DNA of 64,000 nt, taken from Gimesia fumaroli. GTDB lineage: Bacteria > Planctomycetota > Planctomycetia > Planctomycetales > Planctomycetaceae. The translations under genes were made by a program, and so were the position numbers. A model generated the notes under the pieces. It was given only the letters and a program-made list of their open reading frames with translations. It had not been told where the DNA came from and did not search any database. Position 1 is the stretch's first letter; the number at the start of each line of letters is the position of its first letter. This document shows, piece after piece, positions 50,101 to 51,320 of this stretch. The DNA lies in NCBI RefSeq assembly GCF_007754425.1, contig NZ_CP037452.1, forward strand, positions 6,613,164 to 6,677,163. Reading direction: 5' to 3'.

Positions 50101-50639
50101 CAACTGATAACCTGCTTAACGTCACAATCGAAGGTCAAGACGAACCAACAGGGGTGACGGCTAATCACCATTTCTGGTCTATGGATCGCCAGCAGTTTAT
50201 TCCCGCCGGAAAATTACACACAGGCGAGACAGTCGATACCATCGACGGACCAAAAGCGGTTGTGTCGCTTGTTCCACGTAAAAAAGAGACGGTTTACGAT
50301 TTAGAAATTCATGGTGAACACGTCTATCGAGTCGGTTTGTCTGCCACGCTTGTGCATAATTCCAGGATGAAAGGAGCTGCTCCCAAGAAGAAGTATTCCG
50401 AAATATTCGGTAAGGAATTTTTCAAGGCATTTGGAAAGAAACTGAAAGGAAAGTTAATTGAAGATACTTTCGACTTAGCTGAAGAAATCCTGAAAAGCAG
50501 CCCTTCACCTGCGTTAGCAGGGGAAAACAAGGAAGGGAAGTTTGAAGGGGTTCTGACGCTGGCTCCATTTGAATTATATGTACCGCGCGGAAGCGATGCC
50601 TGGGTCGACTTGACCAGTATCCTGAGCCTGCTTAACTAA
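17178..50639 (+). CDS. Giant LEPR-XLL/Calx-beta/LVIVD/cadherin-like polymorphic toxin with C-terminal Hint domain
   Basis: One frame of 11,153 codons with a GTG start; over one megadalton. No classical signal peptide: an Arg-rich N-terminus then LLEDRTLLTA (46-55), a LEPR-XLL-like motif of giant planctomycete surface proteins. Approximate order: beta-helix-like modules (57-690, 1060-1720, 1977-2839); golvesin-like domains (800-945, 1721-1865, 2839-2983, 3235-3377); about 16 Calx-beta domains; four seven-repeat LVIVD blocks (3819-5581); cadherin/VCBS-like array (5796-7250); nine Ig-like units (7365-8555); Ser/Thr/Tyr/Asp-rich region (8560-10425); helical stretch (10430-10650); split Hint domain (10653-11061); unknown 92-residue tip. 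Known of the families: Calx-beta, cadherin and propeller domains bind Ca or proteins; Hint domains self-cleave. Inferred: an exported stalk that presents and releases a C-terminal toxin. A terminator and a candidate immunity gene follow. Confidence 0.93.
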   Translation: MLISNWLSALVSRVRRRPRYNSRTRRAMRKQWQAIQQNRLTTTVDLLEDRTLLTAQIIDINGTAGADDFQLQMNADGVTLEVWNGASLAFSDLLTEVAELNINGGAGADTFTVDLSNGLPFPVGDINLDGEADGGSIVLESGSYAGSLTTVTHSLSSNTVGSISIDGQLINYTSTSSLSDNLDVTNRVFDFLGAAETVTLSDSGTSSDGISSVDSTLGAAITFANTASVVSLLTDSGNGTDAINVTGLDSLNAADFTITGDSDDDVTFLTNTTTMGANDLTVSGQTITVNSGIASTTGAISLTASENILLNSGSSLTTVDGGITLLANNGGTAAGTFIGIDANNATIQSTGTGNLSLTGYGENGDGIYLHGGTSIESTATGASAGTITLEGTGGTAAAYQTGILLIDASIESVDGAISLAGQGGGDGTGDNHNGLYLYDANISSTGTGVNAATITLAGTGGDGISIIRGIRTALFSLSSVDGDISLTGTGQGGVAGSDNEGIVLGTDTTISSTGTGADAADISIHGTAGAGASYNQGIYASGQANTSSVAGDISVISDGNFFISTNSAITSTSGDITVDVNYSNASNVGTLSMNNTTSFLTDSGDIDIDADGDISITRISTTGTVTIDSTSGSILDNDDTWMDITAGTAALAAAGSIGTSGNALTTQMDAHTAVSGISDVHINNRELFSISDVTANEDGTFSFTVSIDHATDQNVTVLASTAYGSAGAGDLTPISNQLVTIVAGQTSATVTVNITDDSVLENDEIFTVILSDPKYNGATNSARIAIGDGTGNGTILNDDTVKIIDDGDAGFSISGPDWIHYNWSGYYQNDAYYILDGGSAANGSNTASWAFSDLSAGTYRLSTHWLQGIDRADNVPYSVSGIVGGTANGTFDMITLDSDVTDDGVGWQDLGYFEVAQDGTLTVSISDNLVNGTIYAQAMRLEKYDTALTISDVSVSEDAGTATFTVTSSKAVGGAFTVDYATADGTAVAGSDYTATSGTLNFTGTTDGETQTITVAITDDATDEQLESLLVNLSNAQHPTADITIVNQGQATIAGSDGPVVTVDGTSATDEFQMQLNADGVTLEIWNGTTLMHSGLLANITEININGGAGVDTLTVDLSNGLPFPVGNINFDGEADGGSIVLDPGSYAGSFTTIAHTLSSNSAGSMNIDGQVINYTGAESVTDNLESTNRAFDFQGGAETITLSDSGTNNDGLSSIDSTLGAAITFAGTASAVMISTTTGSGTDAINLEGLDSLNTGNFTITGDTDDEVRFQTNDTDLGTSDLTVTAQTITVVSGVSSTTGEISLTASRNIFLADGSSLTTVDGGITLLANDGGNTTGQFVGVKSNNTTIATTGSGDISITGYGADGTDDNNYGINLVSSAISSSSTSVDAGIIYINGTGGAGTQWTSGLRFNVSTLSSNEGDITLIGQGGSGSLSESDGVILGNTTVTIDNANLNIDGQAGGTSGSSTNYGVNIKNSSQITSTGTGTITIDGTGGGGNDFQRGIVIADSGISSIDGDITLLGQGGGNGTGYQNQGVRLNSSTVMSTGTGVDAAEINIHGSGGNGTSYIDGFMTQNQSVISSDVADISIISDGRMLFYHDSRVESKSGDLEFTSNYLNGNSTGSFHMNSGSVFRAIQGNIDIDAHSEIYVGSLMAGGTVTVDSATGPMLSNTVDIPKVFAETAILNAYGSVGTSGDPLYANVVNLSGSSATSGFYVNNSVYKQIIDDGDAGHSTTSDEWGTFTSSSPYYQGDTLYVTSGAYPDLTSSWEFSDLVSGTYRISAFWRTGANRATNTEFTVSGIEGGPSSQIVNQQNRSADVTDAGFDWQDLGYYTVDANGAITVTLANELPDGLVIADAIRLEKVGSPIRVNDVSVDEDAGTASFTVTLGEAVQGGLSVDWSTADGTATAGSDYTAGSGTLNFTGTAGETQTITVSLTDEYVIESDETFFVNLSNLVTSGNALLTDSQGMATIIDEDSVTIDGTATADDFLVQLNADGVTLEVWNGASLAFSDLLTEVVELNINGDAGADTFTVDLSNGLPFPVENINFDGEADGGSIILESGSYAGSLTTVTHTLNSDTAGVISIDGQLINYTSTGSLADNLDVTNRVFDFLGATETITVSDDGTADDGLSLIDSTLGAAVAYVGTGAVTVKTSSGSGTDVINIAGLDSLNAGDLTITGDTDDDVTFQTNLTAMGASDLTVAAQTITVDSGISSTSGVISLTASRNILLNTGSSLTTVDGGITLLANDGGATAGDFKGIEADDATIQSTGTGDILLSGIAGNGSGAGNIGVTLNDTVITSSGIGASAAVITINGTGGTSTNWGYGVNLAGEATSITSVDGDISISGQGGSGGSGEGYVGVVINGAEVSSSGTGTDAATITIDGTGGIGTGNNFGLFVVNNSLVSSVDGAISLTGQGGNGSGGANLGTYLESGVQVISTGVGLDAATVTIAGTSGSSNTLGLGVKIGGDSIVSSIDGNISVTGISENSTGSAGTGIELNDADIISSGTGVNAASITLNGTGSIGDSSNYGLYAVTNSSISTIDGAISLTGLGGSGSMTENHGVNLRDSQVTSTGTAAITIDGTGGVGGGGTSHGVLLYETSVTGNSGQILVTGQGGTSSTGERNYGVSLWASVLEHDLISSVEGDIIISGTGGSGSGGNHFGVLTTNGTISSTGTATITINADGGTGGANNYGSFIYGTDVNSQSGDIIAVVEDDFLMGGSRSINSASGNITITADNSVGNNGGYIYLYESAYIYTSSGDIDLDADGHIYVTSLISSGTVTVNSTSGSILDNGDIRSDIFAGATILNAYGSVGQSGNPLEAHASNLSGAGTTGGFYVSNSAYTRIIDDGESGFSTIGAGWTYGSVPGQYNDDNYHLDPGSHPGESASWSFDNLTQGTYRISGFWTPHTNRATNTEFTVSGIEGGPHTQIINQQYRSSDVSDGGVDWQDLGFFTVDENGTITVTVANENADGYVMADAMRIEKVDSVLSVSDVSVDEDAGTATFTVTSSMATGSAFSVDFATANGTAIAGSDYTANSGTLNFTGTAGETKTITVTLNSDTTVERDETFLVNLSNVQASGIINVALEATQVTATILNDDTTFVTLLNPTVAELEGDSGTKTFNFVVNISNPLDVDFHIWGRALDDTATEADGDFSNPHIGYWGTIAAGATSASFQYATNGDTKIENHESFKFAFPRSTIYSDIGTATPLAADYLDNIIFDGADQSTLWATGIIINDDHVKIIDNGDAGFSQTGSWYTYGGNPTFYQNDYSYVDGFGTGANTSSWAFSNLAAGTYRLSGNWVPYGLRATNIPTTITGAVGGTVNTTINQQSLIQNVYDDGVYWQDLGFFEVAENGTLTVTISDNATNGNVLAEAFRIEKAGEVAISDVTIDEAAGTATFNVSSSRAVGSAFSVDFATADGTAVAGSDYTATSGTLNFAGTAAGETQTITVYLTDDAVVESDETLLVNLSNLVTGGQAIILGQTQASATVTDSDSASLSIADLTVNEGAGTATFTVTLDQAVQGGVTVDWSTLDGTALADTDYTAGSGTLNFTGTAGETQTITVSLTDDSIVELDTNFLVNLTNLQAGGLNVTLADDQATGTISNDDSAVVSIGDVTQSEGDSGTTQFTFTISIDNPADVDITVDYTTVSGTADASDFNPISGTATILAGQTSTTISVDVSGDNIVEADEQFFVDLSNLQAGGLNVTLADSQATGTISNNDSATLSMGNVTQAEGDSGTTLFTFTVSIDNLSDADITFDYTTVSDSADATDFTPVSGTATIAAGQSSTTITVDVTGDNTIELDERFLVEWSNLQSNGRDIQFNDVPAYISDLGIFDSFGTAFDVKIVGNIAYVAAGSEGLRILDISDPTNVSELGFSDIPYDASHVEVVGTIAYVSDRSFTGLRLFDISDPTDILELDFYDTSNAPTRVKIVGNIAYVANKLDGLRVLDIGDPTNVTELGFFDIPGYDSYTLDVDIVGNFAYLADGDSGIRVLDISNPASITEIGIFETGSFARDVQIVGNYAYLVDNTGLHILDISTPSNITELGFFGAVNTALSMEIIGNTAYLVDSSFGSNSSNRLLVLDISDPTNIIQRDSFESPGSAYEIQVIGGSAYLAGMEYGLQILDVSFIQGAAGTITNDDSGVIVIDDVTQAEGTSSATPFTFTVSLSNPSDTDITFDYITVSDSADASDFTPVSGTATILAGQTSTTITINVTGDNTVEFDEQFYVKWSNLQTNGRDVQFYVASDNITQLGSFDTHSRNDGVQIIGNIAYVAAGASGLRVLDVSDPENITEQGFFDTPGFAKDVQVIGNIAYVADGGGGLRVLDVSAPENITELGFFDTPGSSYTMQVVGDIAYVADNGGGLRVLDISDLANITEIAFIDSFPANDLQIIGDIAYVAGQNQGLRVLDISDPTNITEMGFFVISGSAQGIDIIGNTAYVAAHSKGLRVLDISDPANITELGFFDTLDYVLSVDVVGNTAFVVDYNTGLQVLDISDPANISEIGFVNAAGKAYSVEAFDNVAYFSDSFGGFRVLDVSNVKLAQATGTITNDDSASLSIADVTVNEGAGTATFTVTLDDAVQGGIAVDWSTADGTAVAGSDYSAGSGTLNFTGTAGETQTITVTLTDDSTVELDENFLINLSNLQAGGLNVTLADSQATGTISNDDSATLNIGDVTQAEGDSGTTQFTFTVSIDNPADADMTVVYTVVGNTAGAADFTPISGTATILAGQTSTTITVEVIGDTTVEADEQFFVDLSNLQSSGRDVQYSFAPANITGLGSFNTLGSVKAVHIVGNIAYVADDNRGLRVLDISDPGNVIELGFYDTAGFSSSVQVVGDIAYLADGQSGLRVLDVSSPGSITELGFFDTPGNAWSLQIEGSRAYLADYDGGFRILDISSPGTITELGSFNTLGDAWDLQVVGDLAYVVSGTGGLQVLDISDPANISELGGYTSMLGHAYGVTVAGTRAYVTDNNNGLRVLDVSDPANISELGFFDTAGETWKVQIDGDLAYLADGSTGLRILDISDPANISQLSVFNTPGLAFDLHVVDGIAYVADAGTLQILDVGFARSGTGTITNDDSASLFIADITVNESAGTATFTVTLDEAVQGGLAVDWSTADGTAVAGSDYTAGSGTLNFTGTAGETQTISVTLTDDSTVELDENFLVNLSNLQAGGLNVTLADSQATGTITSDDAAILSISDVTQAEGDSGTTQFTFTVSIDNPSDVNMTVDYTIVGDTANGSDFTSISGTATILAGQTSTTITVDVIGDTTVEADEQFFVELSNLQAVGRDVEFSSIIASLTYLGSFDTTSSARDVQVVGNIAYVADLSAGLRVLDISDPTNVVELGSFVTTEAESLQVVGNLVYVADSASGLRILDVSDPANITELDSFVTPGDANEVQVVGNLAYVADLSNGLRILDVSDPNNITEIGFSDTSYFGYGVKVIGDIAYLADRFNGLRLLDVSDPANVSQLGVFDTAGYEVDVDVVGNLAYVTDYPSGGLYVLDVSDPANISELGYFNTAGSSLSLQVVGDYVYVADGSGLRVLDASDPASITEVGFYDTPGFSHAVQVVGNIAYVADSSSGLQILEVSFVENATGTITDDDSATLSIADIIVNEGDGTATFTVTLDEAVQGGVSVNWLTVDGTASAGSDYSPGFGTLNFTGTAGETQTITVTLTDDSDIELTESILVTLSNLVATGDVSLAQSQATAFITNDDGLVIDEDASEQTINLTGIVASASGLQVLSVTASSNNLTLIPNPAVSYVPGNTTGTLTFTPNPDQHGSALITITVTDELSVETTHTFNVVVNPVNDAPTVSAAVTSTLTEDDGAANLDLLTNATDVDLSDTLNVDSLTLVSGDASGIVQNGNSLDITPSAYNGLAVGETEVITYSYNVVDGNGGIVAQTATITITGVNDAPTVSAAVSSTLTEDDGNANLDLLTNASDVDLSDVLNISDLILVSGDASGIAQNGNSLDITPSAYNGLAFGETEVITYTYNVIDGNGGIVAQTATITITGVNDAPTVSAGVSSTLTEDDGAANLDLLTNASDVDLSDVLNISDLILVSGDASGIAQNGNSLDITPSAYNGLAVGETEVITYTYNVIDGNGGIVAQTATITITGVNDAPTVSAAVSSTLTEDDGNANLDLLTNASDVDLSDVLNISDLILVSGDASGIAQNGNSLDITPNAYNSLAVGETEVITYTYNVIDGNGGIVAQTATITITGVNDAPTVSAAVSSTLTEDDGAANLDLLTNATDVDLSDTLNIESLVLVSGDASGIAQNGNSLDITPSAYNGLAVGETEVITYTYNVIDGNGGIVAQTATITITGVNDAPTVSATVSSTVTENDISYTLDLLTGAGDVDASDSLSIDSLALVSGDVSGITVNTTTLDIDPAAYSYLTQGESAVITYSYNVIDGNGGIVAQTATITISGINGAPVAQDDSISTTEDSSVNGSLFADNGNGTDSDPDVGDSIQITKVNDSEANVDNQISLSSGALLTVNFDGTFNYNPNSAFEDLATGESTTDTFTYTIADLDGETDTATVTLTITGENDAPTVSAAVVSTVTEDDNSFDLDLLTGASDIDLSDILSVDGLILVSGDNTGITNNGTTLSIDPSAYTGLADGESAVVSYNYNVIDGNGGIVAQTATITITGVNDAPTVSATNISATEDGTTVTTGILVSDVDSDDDLNSLIYEVISQPSEGLASSNDNGTFTFDPENAFQDLSAGETRDVSFTYRVTDSHSAVSTETVTVTVTGTNDAPTVSAAVSSTLTEDDGIANLDLLTNASDVDLSDILNISDLVLVSGDDSGIAQNGNSLDITPSAYDGLADGETEVITYNFNVVDGNGGIVAQTATITITGVNDAPTVSAAASITVTEDDGAANLDLLTNASDVDLSDTLNIDSLVLVSGDDSGIAQNGNSLDITPSAYNGLAFGETEVITYNYNVIDSNGGVVAQTATITITGMNDAPTVSAAVSLTLTEDDGAANLDLLTNASDVDLSDILNIDGLVLVSGDDSGIAQNGNNLDITPSAYNGLADGETEVITYNFNVIDGNGGIVAQTATITITGVNDAPTVSAAVSLTLTEDDGAANLDLLTNASDVDLSDTLNIESLVLVSGDDSGIAQNGNSLDITPSAYNGLAFGETEVITYTFNVIDGNGGVVAQTATITITGVNDAPIANDASIEATEDGPIVTFNVSASDSDSDDDASSLTYEIISEPNEGTVVSNGGGEFAFDPGNDFQDLGAGQTRDVTFTYTATDSHNAVSTGTVTVTVTGIDAFLSIDDIAVNEATGVAVFTVTLSNSVNSGVTVDWSTADDTALAGSDYTSDSNTLTFTGNAGETQTISITLTEDLNIESAEQFFLNLSNVQATGQSVSLSDSQGVATITDNLLPEIDELNLAIDTGIQGDLITSYPFLIGSMSDPDQTNSNYEIQVDYDNDGVSDLSLTTDELFSIDLGDYIPDGEVTVQVRAGEWDSQTNADIYGDWSSITFTYDSVLNEATPFISGLTLENDTDTPGDLISSDATITGLIIDDGSNAEYLLQIDLDNDGTVDLSVVHDTGQQFSYDLGEQLEAGEHTVNVRVLGLPAEDSGYVYGVWSTLTFTYDVPLVVHATIDSVELDSDTGISDDQITIDPVFTGSVTTTEDFSNFTVDLDFENDGIVNSTTVLDQNGNFTVDPTASLSAGQVTIAVRLVDNTTGAIGDWTTLSFELISLPTYTLSDESLEISQDAVTDIPIVATAAYRDHITVEIISQPLHGAVTNTTNEDLTRTFSYTPDESYTGTDTITYSVTDVLGNTTTATITLTIVANAAPVTEDDVVETYESEAVSVNVLANDSDPDTDTISLISVSDPLFGTIEIEPAGSDPGTIVYTPADHFLGTDTLTYTIEDEHGRTATGTLTIQVKEPVIPEINDFGLVHDVVLNGEQVATNPIITGKISSTLELAFVRVQIDYDNDQIVDRTISINVPADNAFVFDVGPDLTYGDIELYARAVEVDENGVVINTGEWNSLSFEYVDEYEIPPQPEEVDPNADPVTNFTAEIIPTDIVRLSGQVANTNGGDEATVEFDFGGDLSIDATTTVVSGVFSADYTTEIGYGEVVILARTKDWDAVNQKYIYSDWFDVTVTRDAPFNDPPVVSQLELQEDTGTDGDDITSNTTLQGTVTNSDGSVDHLAVEYDIDGDQLPDGYVYTVDTGTGSFTIPFVPDQIPEGENTVAVRVKEWDANLEDYVYSGWSSITYTYEPEVEILPGFESIHLINDTDYPDDQVTSDPRISAIVTGDLSEFEGTFVYFDLDQDGTADGFVEVIDPVTAEVIIDLTEYLNSSGEYTVSLQFAGQDDDTSSTTLGDWHEFVFTYQKPELASPQITDLELVNDTDTPGDNITTDPTLSGTVVYATEYLGNVLVEYDLNEDGVIEGTALTNDDGTFEISFTANQLDYGSHTISVRAGVWNSEEVDFEYSDWSTITFTYEEIVIVDELPEVTSLSLLNDTGIEGDNITSSPILTGVVTDVDSDPSGFPIEYDVDGDGISDGTSFTDASGDGGFLIDVTPYLTGDGSYTVQVRAGQWNQSLGNYEYGNWASITFTYEAQDIEDLDGGEDSGGQGEQPFTAGELSHATFNTADLSLPYTALTQDTTYSGVYYGDLIHCGDLVVDATYFSSIGVINFYDSPPDVTNTVTTTDAYGNVTTVTTTTTMTVIIIGMETADGEWYRRETLESTYLVTTDYLAVDGSGYHLVQSGAYGYTIEAYGYAGNAAFQVYEHGNDDFVNDQWTAADPTTLYNRTGHQEFARDVYGYQKVNQDGLIKPSSDFVASQLVLSTSLFEAADVASPVVAEQDYDSAGISVRTSHHCVASGYLTVGVAYREEWEMEHTGVSETDANDVTLTTVSYDYVHRIITVILESVNSNITTSFTDDGVTTTENVNQIGLLTGLKTDIYASSGEKTIYDDGTFESTVTHTLTNLMVDDYSLDYTTSNSVTKPGTTFTSYAHSDVNRTRDYKSVITSTTDVDTAGIVTFAGTMFGHNKTYYFIDLDSNSHLNSSSANSSFNANSSGIGHESGHIIWDYNGSFDAGLTNVHISRTLNDYHAGMVMWNTDTLGSSTYTNSDIDYLHTSVINTSTSNSGDNDYTGTIIFTETNSDGLITSFGTIDSTALGGGSSTYDYEAVTTTTTPDSTSSNTTYANGATIYKTTDNGDGTIVDGVIDHTLTSTYTISLQDPAGFSYGSYYSYGYVSPQGSPITHILNGHGSNDTTGKITTSVVTTTETLGETVTTSIETDYNEVADLTWDSYQLAHIEFTEDTGNGEINSYYNHNTFNDSGKGKYSLELSYTEGEGATPVTSDYSEDGKGSSSANSLIIRDKTINRTDGPITTTGSATTTENLIIGQTYSYEAAENYVGATGSYSKSTTEDTTSYATIDEIAHMFRSGVVVDNFEVVPLDVQKTAELDYISNKSTLLTTHAWTMTSGTYAPGSSTYANEIGKRTDIDSQWSSTTDTMSEYISTVAAGNFYDRRYYDSSSTRSGTLISNDNYLYIYGTGTETSGTSTLIRNYDYIANNEKDVTDSRGANGTLTITVRGTSGTAGDTTTTISAYHQGPDQRQWETVDVTNSGSKHSTSSVVKFFDIAPENQQYYHRYYANTVGYNTTSYRRFDRYSDGTTSSSSNYYHDYNGRGNSFEDEYIKSKATTIENGLTVVRENYDQNFKEKFDIITNGYYSYTSSTPASGVKTENIYQIDTYSSGDTWLNINSDKITKSGVVNNPVLPEHGTQVTFSSQAVAEKNGSGSNFQSVDSSRQIVSTGNIVNSSTSTSNSIDSTFWTETRTNEVQSDVSFVKTVFYVPAGFRETSSSLNQYSLNTEFETGTLGTFSHTNEQGQTETDIYQGSEGNPGWLVGSRFQSEVSIESFTDTATGDSKNTTVTHILNSNYDAKSFKTKEIAFDGSITVTGGGSGTSQSHSLTTTVLNSVTNSKGQYEIDFKDFYAKTTTVNSTATSELSSNANISYVFDVNGDKVWSGDKSSSSRTEVDANRTTHQYTPPAKQKVQNTDSNNNGWLDIVIVIANIYSHETFYELKTTSNSYTLSPAGTYVLDEALDFQNTEITNNTDHYTSTTFIEDQQHADKFVSIFSLNLVYEAQTSGNGKTYSFTKYEDGSSVKRNQNVSNPSHQTSLYNETTTWNDGDMDTIYRYSNSVTENTENWELHRDEFDVITVDEIFFKHVSDSTFFEILSHTDQGTTTTTGPAPFTYQDQPTFDLTKVETTSTNYSRFYSDRDYTESIQSWDLTNQILTASVFEYHDVNYHTVYDYSYTSSISGGSLTLGSSATLHQEAAGNYNSVGQANYTTDIAGNILSSNFTGTVTVDFLESMSVNASGGGTYDWVTWEFLGGVEQPPTAVITATSISDLVILEKELTYSGSYDYVTGSSAELVQTLVTITQDGHHITLPVVVNFEDVTGNHGLWGAAGYAPTGYIAFEDPGNYLNEFLYIALTLRGTGDLDTSLMAAQQHQQFGEITAFIQANSLAWQDNIATVLRNYANAFEEFVNIGHDVYHSNAHLDYRDGLLDRVSQRLNPWHDSISLGRPTPEYGNQEAFDLGAEHGEQAVEEVQSLIKKAGEAAVEAAILAASATPYGRVLKIAYVIYKAVNAYNTVNDAVAEYEDTGTISLDTVVDLYFSFSGLRSSTKLKVGGSNLNKAGSAPNPLGCFVAETPILVPSDLDLSPQFAGIISDPKTAQEWDLTTVFWAALSVPIGLIGVGLTEKKKKKKQLPFTKLDHLFAANDLHELWHPTARVPTTVQSGYVPLHQESDFKGLPVGGGVAAIQRNSQNQLRKQVQMQSTHRKHKSAQTKNKSVRNRVRSRLFGGISVVGLLGLLTTLLLSGSLLWMAAPQNVDSKPAALSQNTIPVSTIAKHNSSSYRTIKDIKLGQRTLGVNPLREQVPDRLQDPDPKFWREVHLQTTNDLNQSVTIQLVRPLGWIYSLNVWKGNHIPLDLTDLHVHGKGLVTYVGACPQIQKAEGSVVTGKFIIEPTDNLLNVTIEGQDEPTGVTANHHFWSMDRQQFIPAGKLHTGETVDTIDGPKAVVSLVPRKKETVYDLEIHGEHVYRVGLSATLVHNSRMKGAAPKKKYSEIFGKEFFKAFGKKLKGKLIEDTFDLAEEILKSSPSPALAGENKEGKFEGVLTLAPFELYVPRGSDAWVDLTSILSLLN
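17346..25692 (+). repeat. Three long beta-helix-like modules inside the giant gene
   Basis: Copies start near 17346, 20356 and 23106. Each opens with a segment like NADGVTLEVWNGASLAFSDL, then FDGEADGGSI, then SLTTVDGGITLLAN, followed by glycine-rich short repeats of the type SSTGTGADAATITIDGTGG that suit a right-handed parallel beta helix. Similarity is obvious at DNA level too, so the modules arose by duplication. Copies 1 and 2 run about 1.9-2.0 kb; copy 3 has extra short repeats. Golvesin-like and Calx-beta domains separate them. Confidence 0.85.
28632..33920 (+). repeat. Four blocks of seven LVIVD repeats inside the giant gene
   Basis: Blocks lie at about 28632-29550, 29889-30783, 31458-32353 and 33030-33920. 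Each repeat is about 42 residues with the core GNIAYVADxxxGLRVLDISD. I count exactly seven cores in each block, which fits a closed seven-bladed beta propeller. Each block begins right after a Calx-beta segment ending NLQ-x-x-GRD and ends just before that domain's last strand, (T)GTITNDDS. Confidence 0.85.
34563..38933 (+). repeat. Tandem array of 309-bp cadherin/VCBS-like units
   Basis: Fourteen units, of which eleven share the core LTEDDGAANLDLLTNASDVD and SGIAQNGNSLDITPSAYNGL; the other three (near 36415, 37078 and 38620) are variant cadherin-like units beginning NDAP or NGAP. The period is 309 bp (103 residues), for example 34563 to 34872. The units starting near 34872 and 35490 are almost identical in bases, so a 618-bp double unit was duplicated recently. 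Such units are extracellular, often calcium-binding spacers. Confidence 0.88.
39270..42840 (+). repeat. Nine Ig-like units inside the giant gene
   Basis: Diverged units of about 110 residues with the frame L-x-NDTDTPGDNITTDPTLSGTV, then VEYDLNEDGV, then VRAGVWNS and closing (Y)SDWSTITFTYE. Two cadherin-like units (about 40240-40800) interrupt them after the third. Unlike the 309-bp array, these copies are old: similarity is plain in protein but weak in bases. Confidence 0.75.
49131..50360 (+). other. Hint (pretoxin-type) domain of the giant protein
   Basis: The nucleophile is Cys 10653 in GCFVAETPIL. The second half has the block-B-like TANHHFWS near residue 10997, then VYDLEIHGEHVYRVG and the splice-type end LVHNS with His 11060 and Asn 11061. 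Between them lies an insertion of over 300 residues with two hydrophobic stretches (about 10689-10706 and 10810-10834) and a run of six lysines. Hint domains of polymorphic toxins cleave the chain here and free the C-terminal tip; all the residues needed are present. Confidence 0.85.
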
Positions 50640-50674
50640 AGTTGTTTTGCATCCAGTAAGCACGGTCAATGAGT

Positions 50675-50716
50675 AAAAAGGGCAAGTCTCATGTCTATTG
50701 GACCTGTCCCTTTTTT
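50675..50716 (+). terminator. Terminator between the giant gene and its neighbour
   Basis: AAAAAGGG (50675-50682) pairs with CCCTTTTTT (50708-50716), with an inner GTC/GAC pairing and small bulges, and a T run at its 3' side. It would end giant-gene transcripts before the downstream small gene. Confidence 0.6.
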
Positions 50717-50732
50717 CATGCCAGGATAAAAA

Positions 50733-51251
50733 ATGTCAGAAACTGAGAAAAGTATCGAAGCCCAAAACCACATTGAAATCGAGGGAAACCTATACCGCTG
50801 CAAAATTCGATGCGTATTGGAATTCAGAGTCGGCACACTTGATCTTTGCTTCTTTTATTTGCTTGAAAATGGAGAGATTTATTTTAAACAACAACGATTG
50901 AGTTTCTCTGAGTTTTCCTCTCTGTTTGAGAAGGGAAAAATCACGGCGTCTCCTCCAGAGGAGGGAGTATTAAATATCCCTGATCTTATGTGGGCCGAAT
51001 TTTCCAATGCACTTTTTCAAGATCATAACGAAGACTTCCTACTTGAAATTCAAGACGAGCTTAGTATGCTGCAAGGCAAACCAGGTGCTGTGGAATTATG
51101 CAAACAGGCATTCTGCATTTATCAAAAAGAACCAACTCCTGACAAAAAACAAGCTTTAAGAGTAGCTTACGATAATGTACCAGAACATCTTCGGTGTTGG
51201 CTGGGAAGTTTTGATATCAAGGATTCTGAAATTCGTGACGCATTAAAATAA
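50733..51251 (+). CDS. Small cytosolic protein, candidate immunity protein for the giant toxin
   Basis: A 172-residue acidic protein with no signal peptide or membrane segment. AGGA lies seven bases before the ATG. The N-terminal half (about 12-70) is beta-rich; the C-terminal half is helical and ends PEHLRCWLGSFDIKDSEIR. That last motif recalls the DUF7639-like proteins of planctomycetes, but this is from memory and unverified. Its place directly after a Hint-toxin gene is where immunity genes sit in polymorphic toxin loci. A terminator in the 93-base gap suggests it also has its own promoter, as expected if the cell must always be protected. Function is inferred from context only. Confidence 0.8.
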   Translation: MSETEKSIEAQNHIEIEGNLYRCKIRCVLEFRVGTLDLCFFYLLENGEIYFKQQRLSFSEFSSLFEKGKITASPPEEGVLNIPDLMWAEFSNALFQDHNEDFLLEIQDELSMLQGKPGAVELCKQAFCIYQKEPTPDKKQALRVAYDNVPEHLRCWLGSFDIKDSEIRDALK

Positions 51252-51320
51252 GCGTTTTTCCTCCAACGTCGCCCTTATGATAAACGGACAATAAAAAGAC
51301 AATAAAAAGGGGTCAGGACC

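Noticed and set aside
17178-50639. Dozens of 60-160-codon frames antisense to the giant gene, including a 327-codon one at 31770-32753
   Set aside because: They mirror the repeated coding sequence, share its period and lack starts; the 327-codon frame is antisense to the LVIVD repeats.
17178-50639. CRISPR array in the tandem repeats
   Set aside because: The repeats are 309 bp protein-coding units in frame, with no short repeat/unique spacer pattern.
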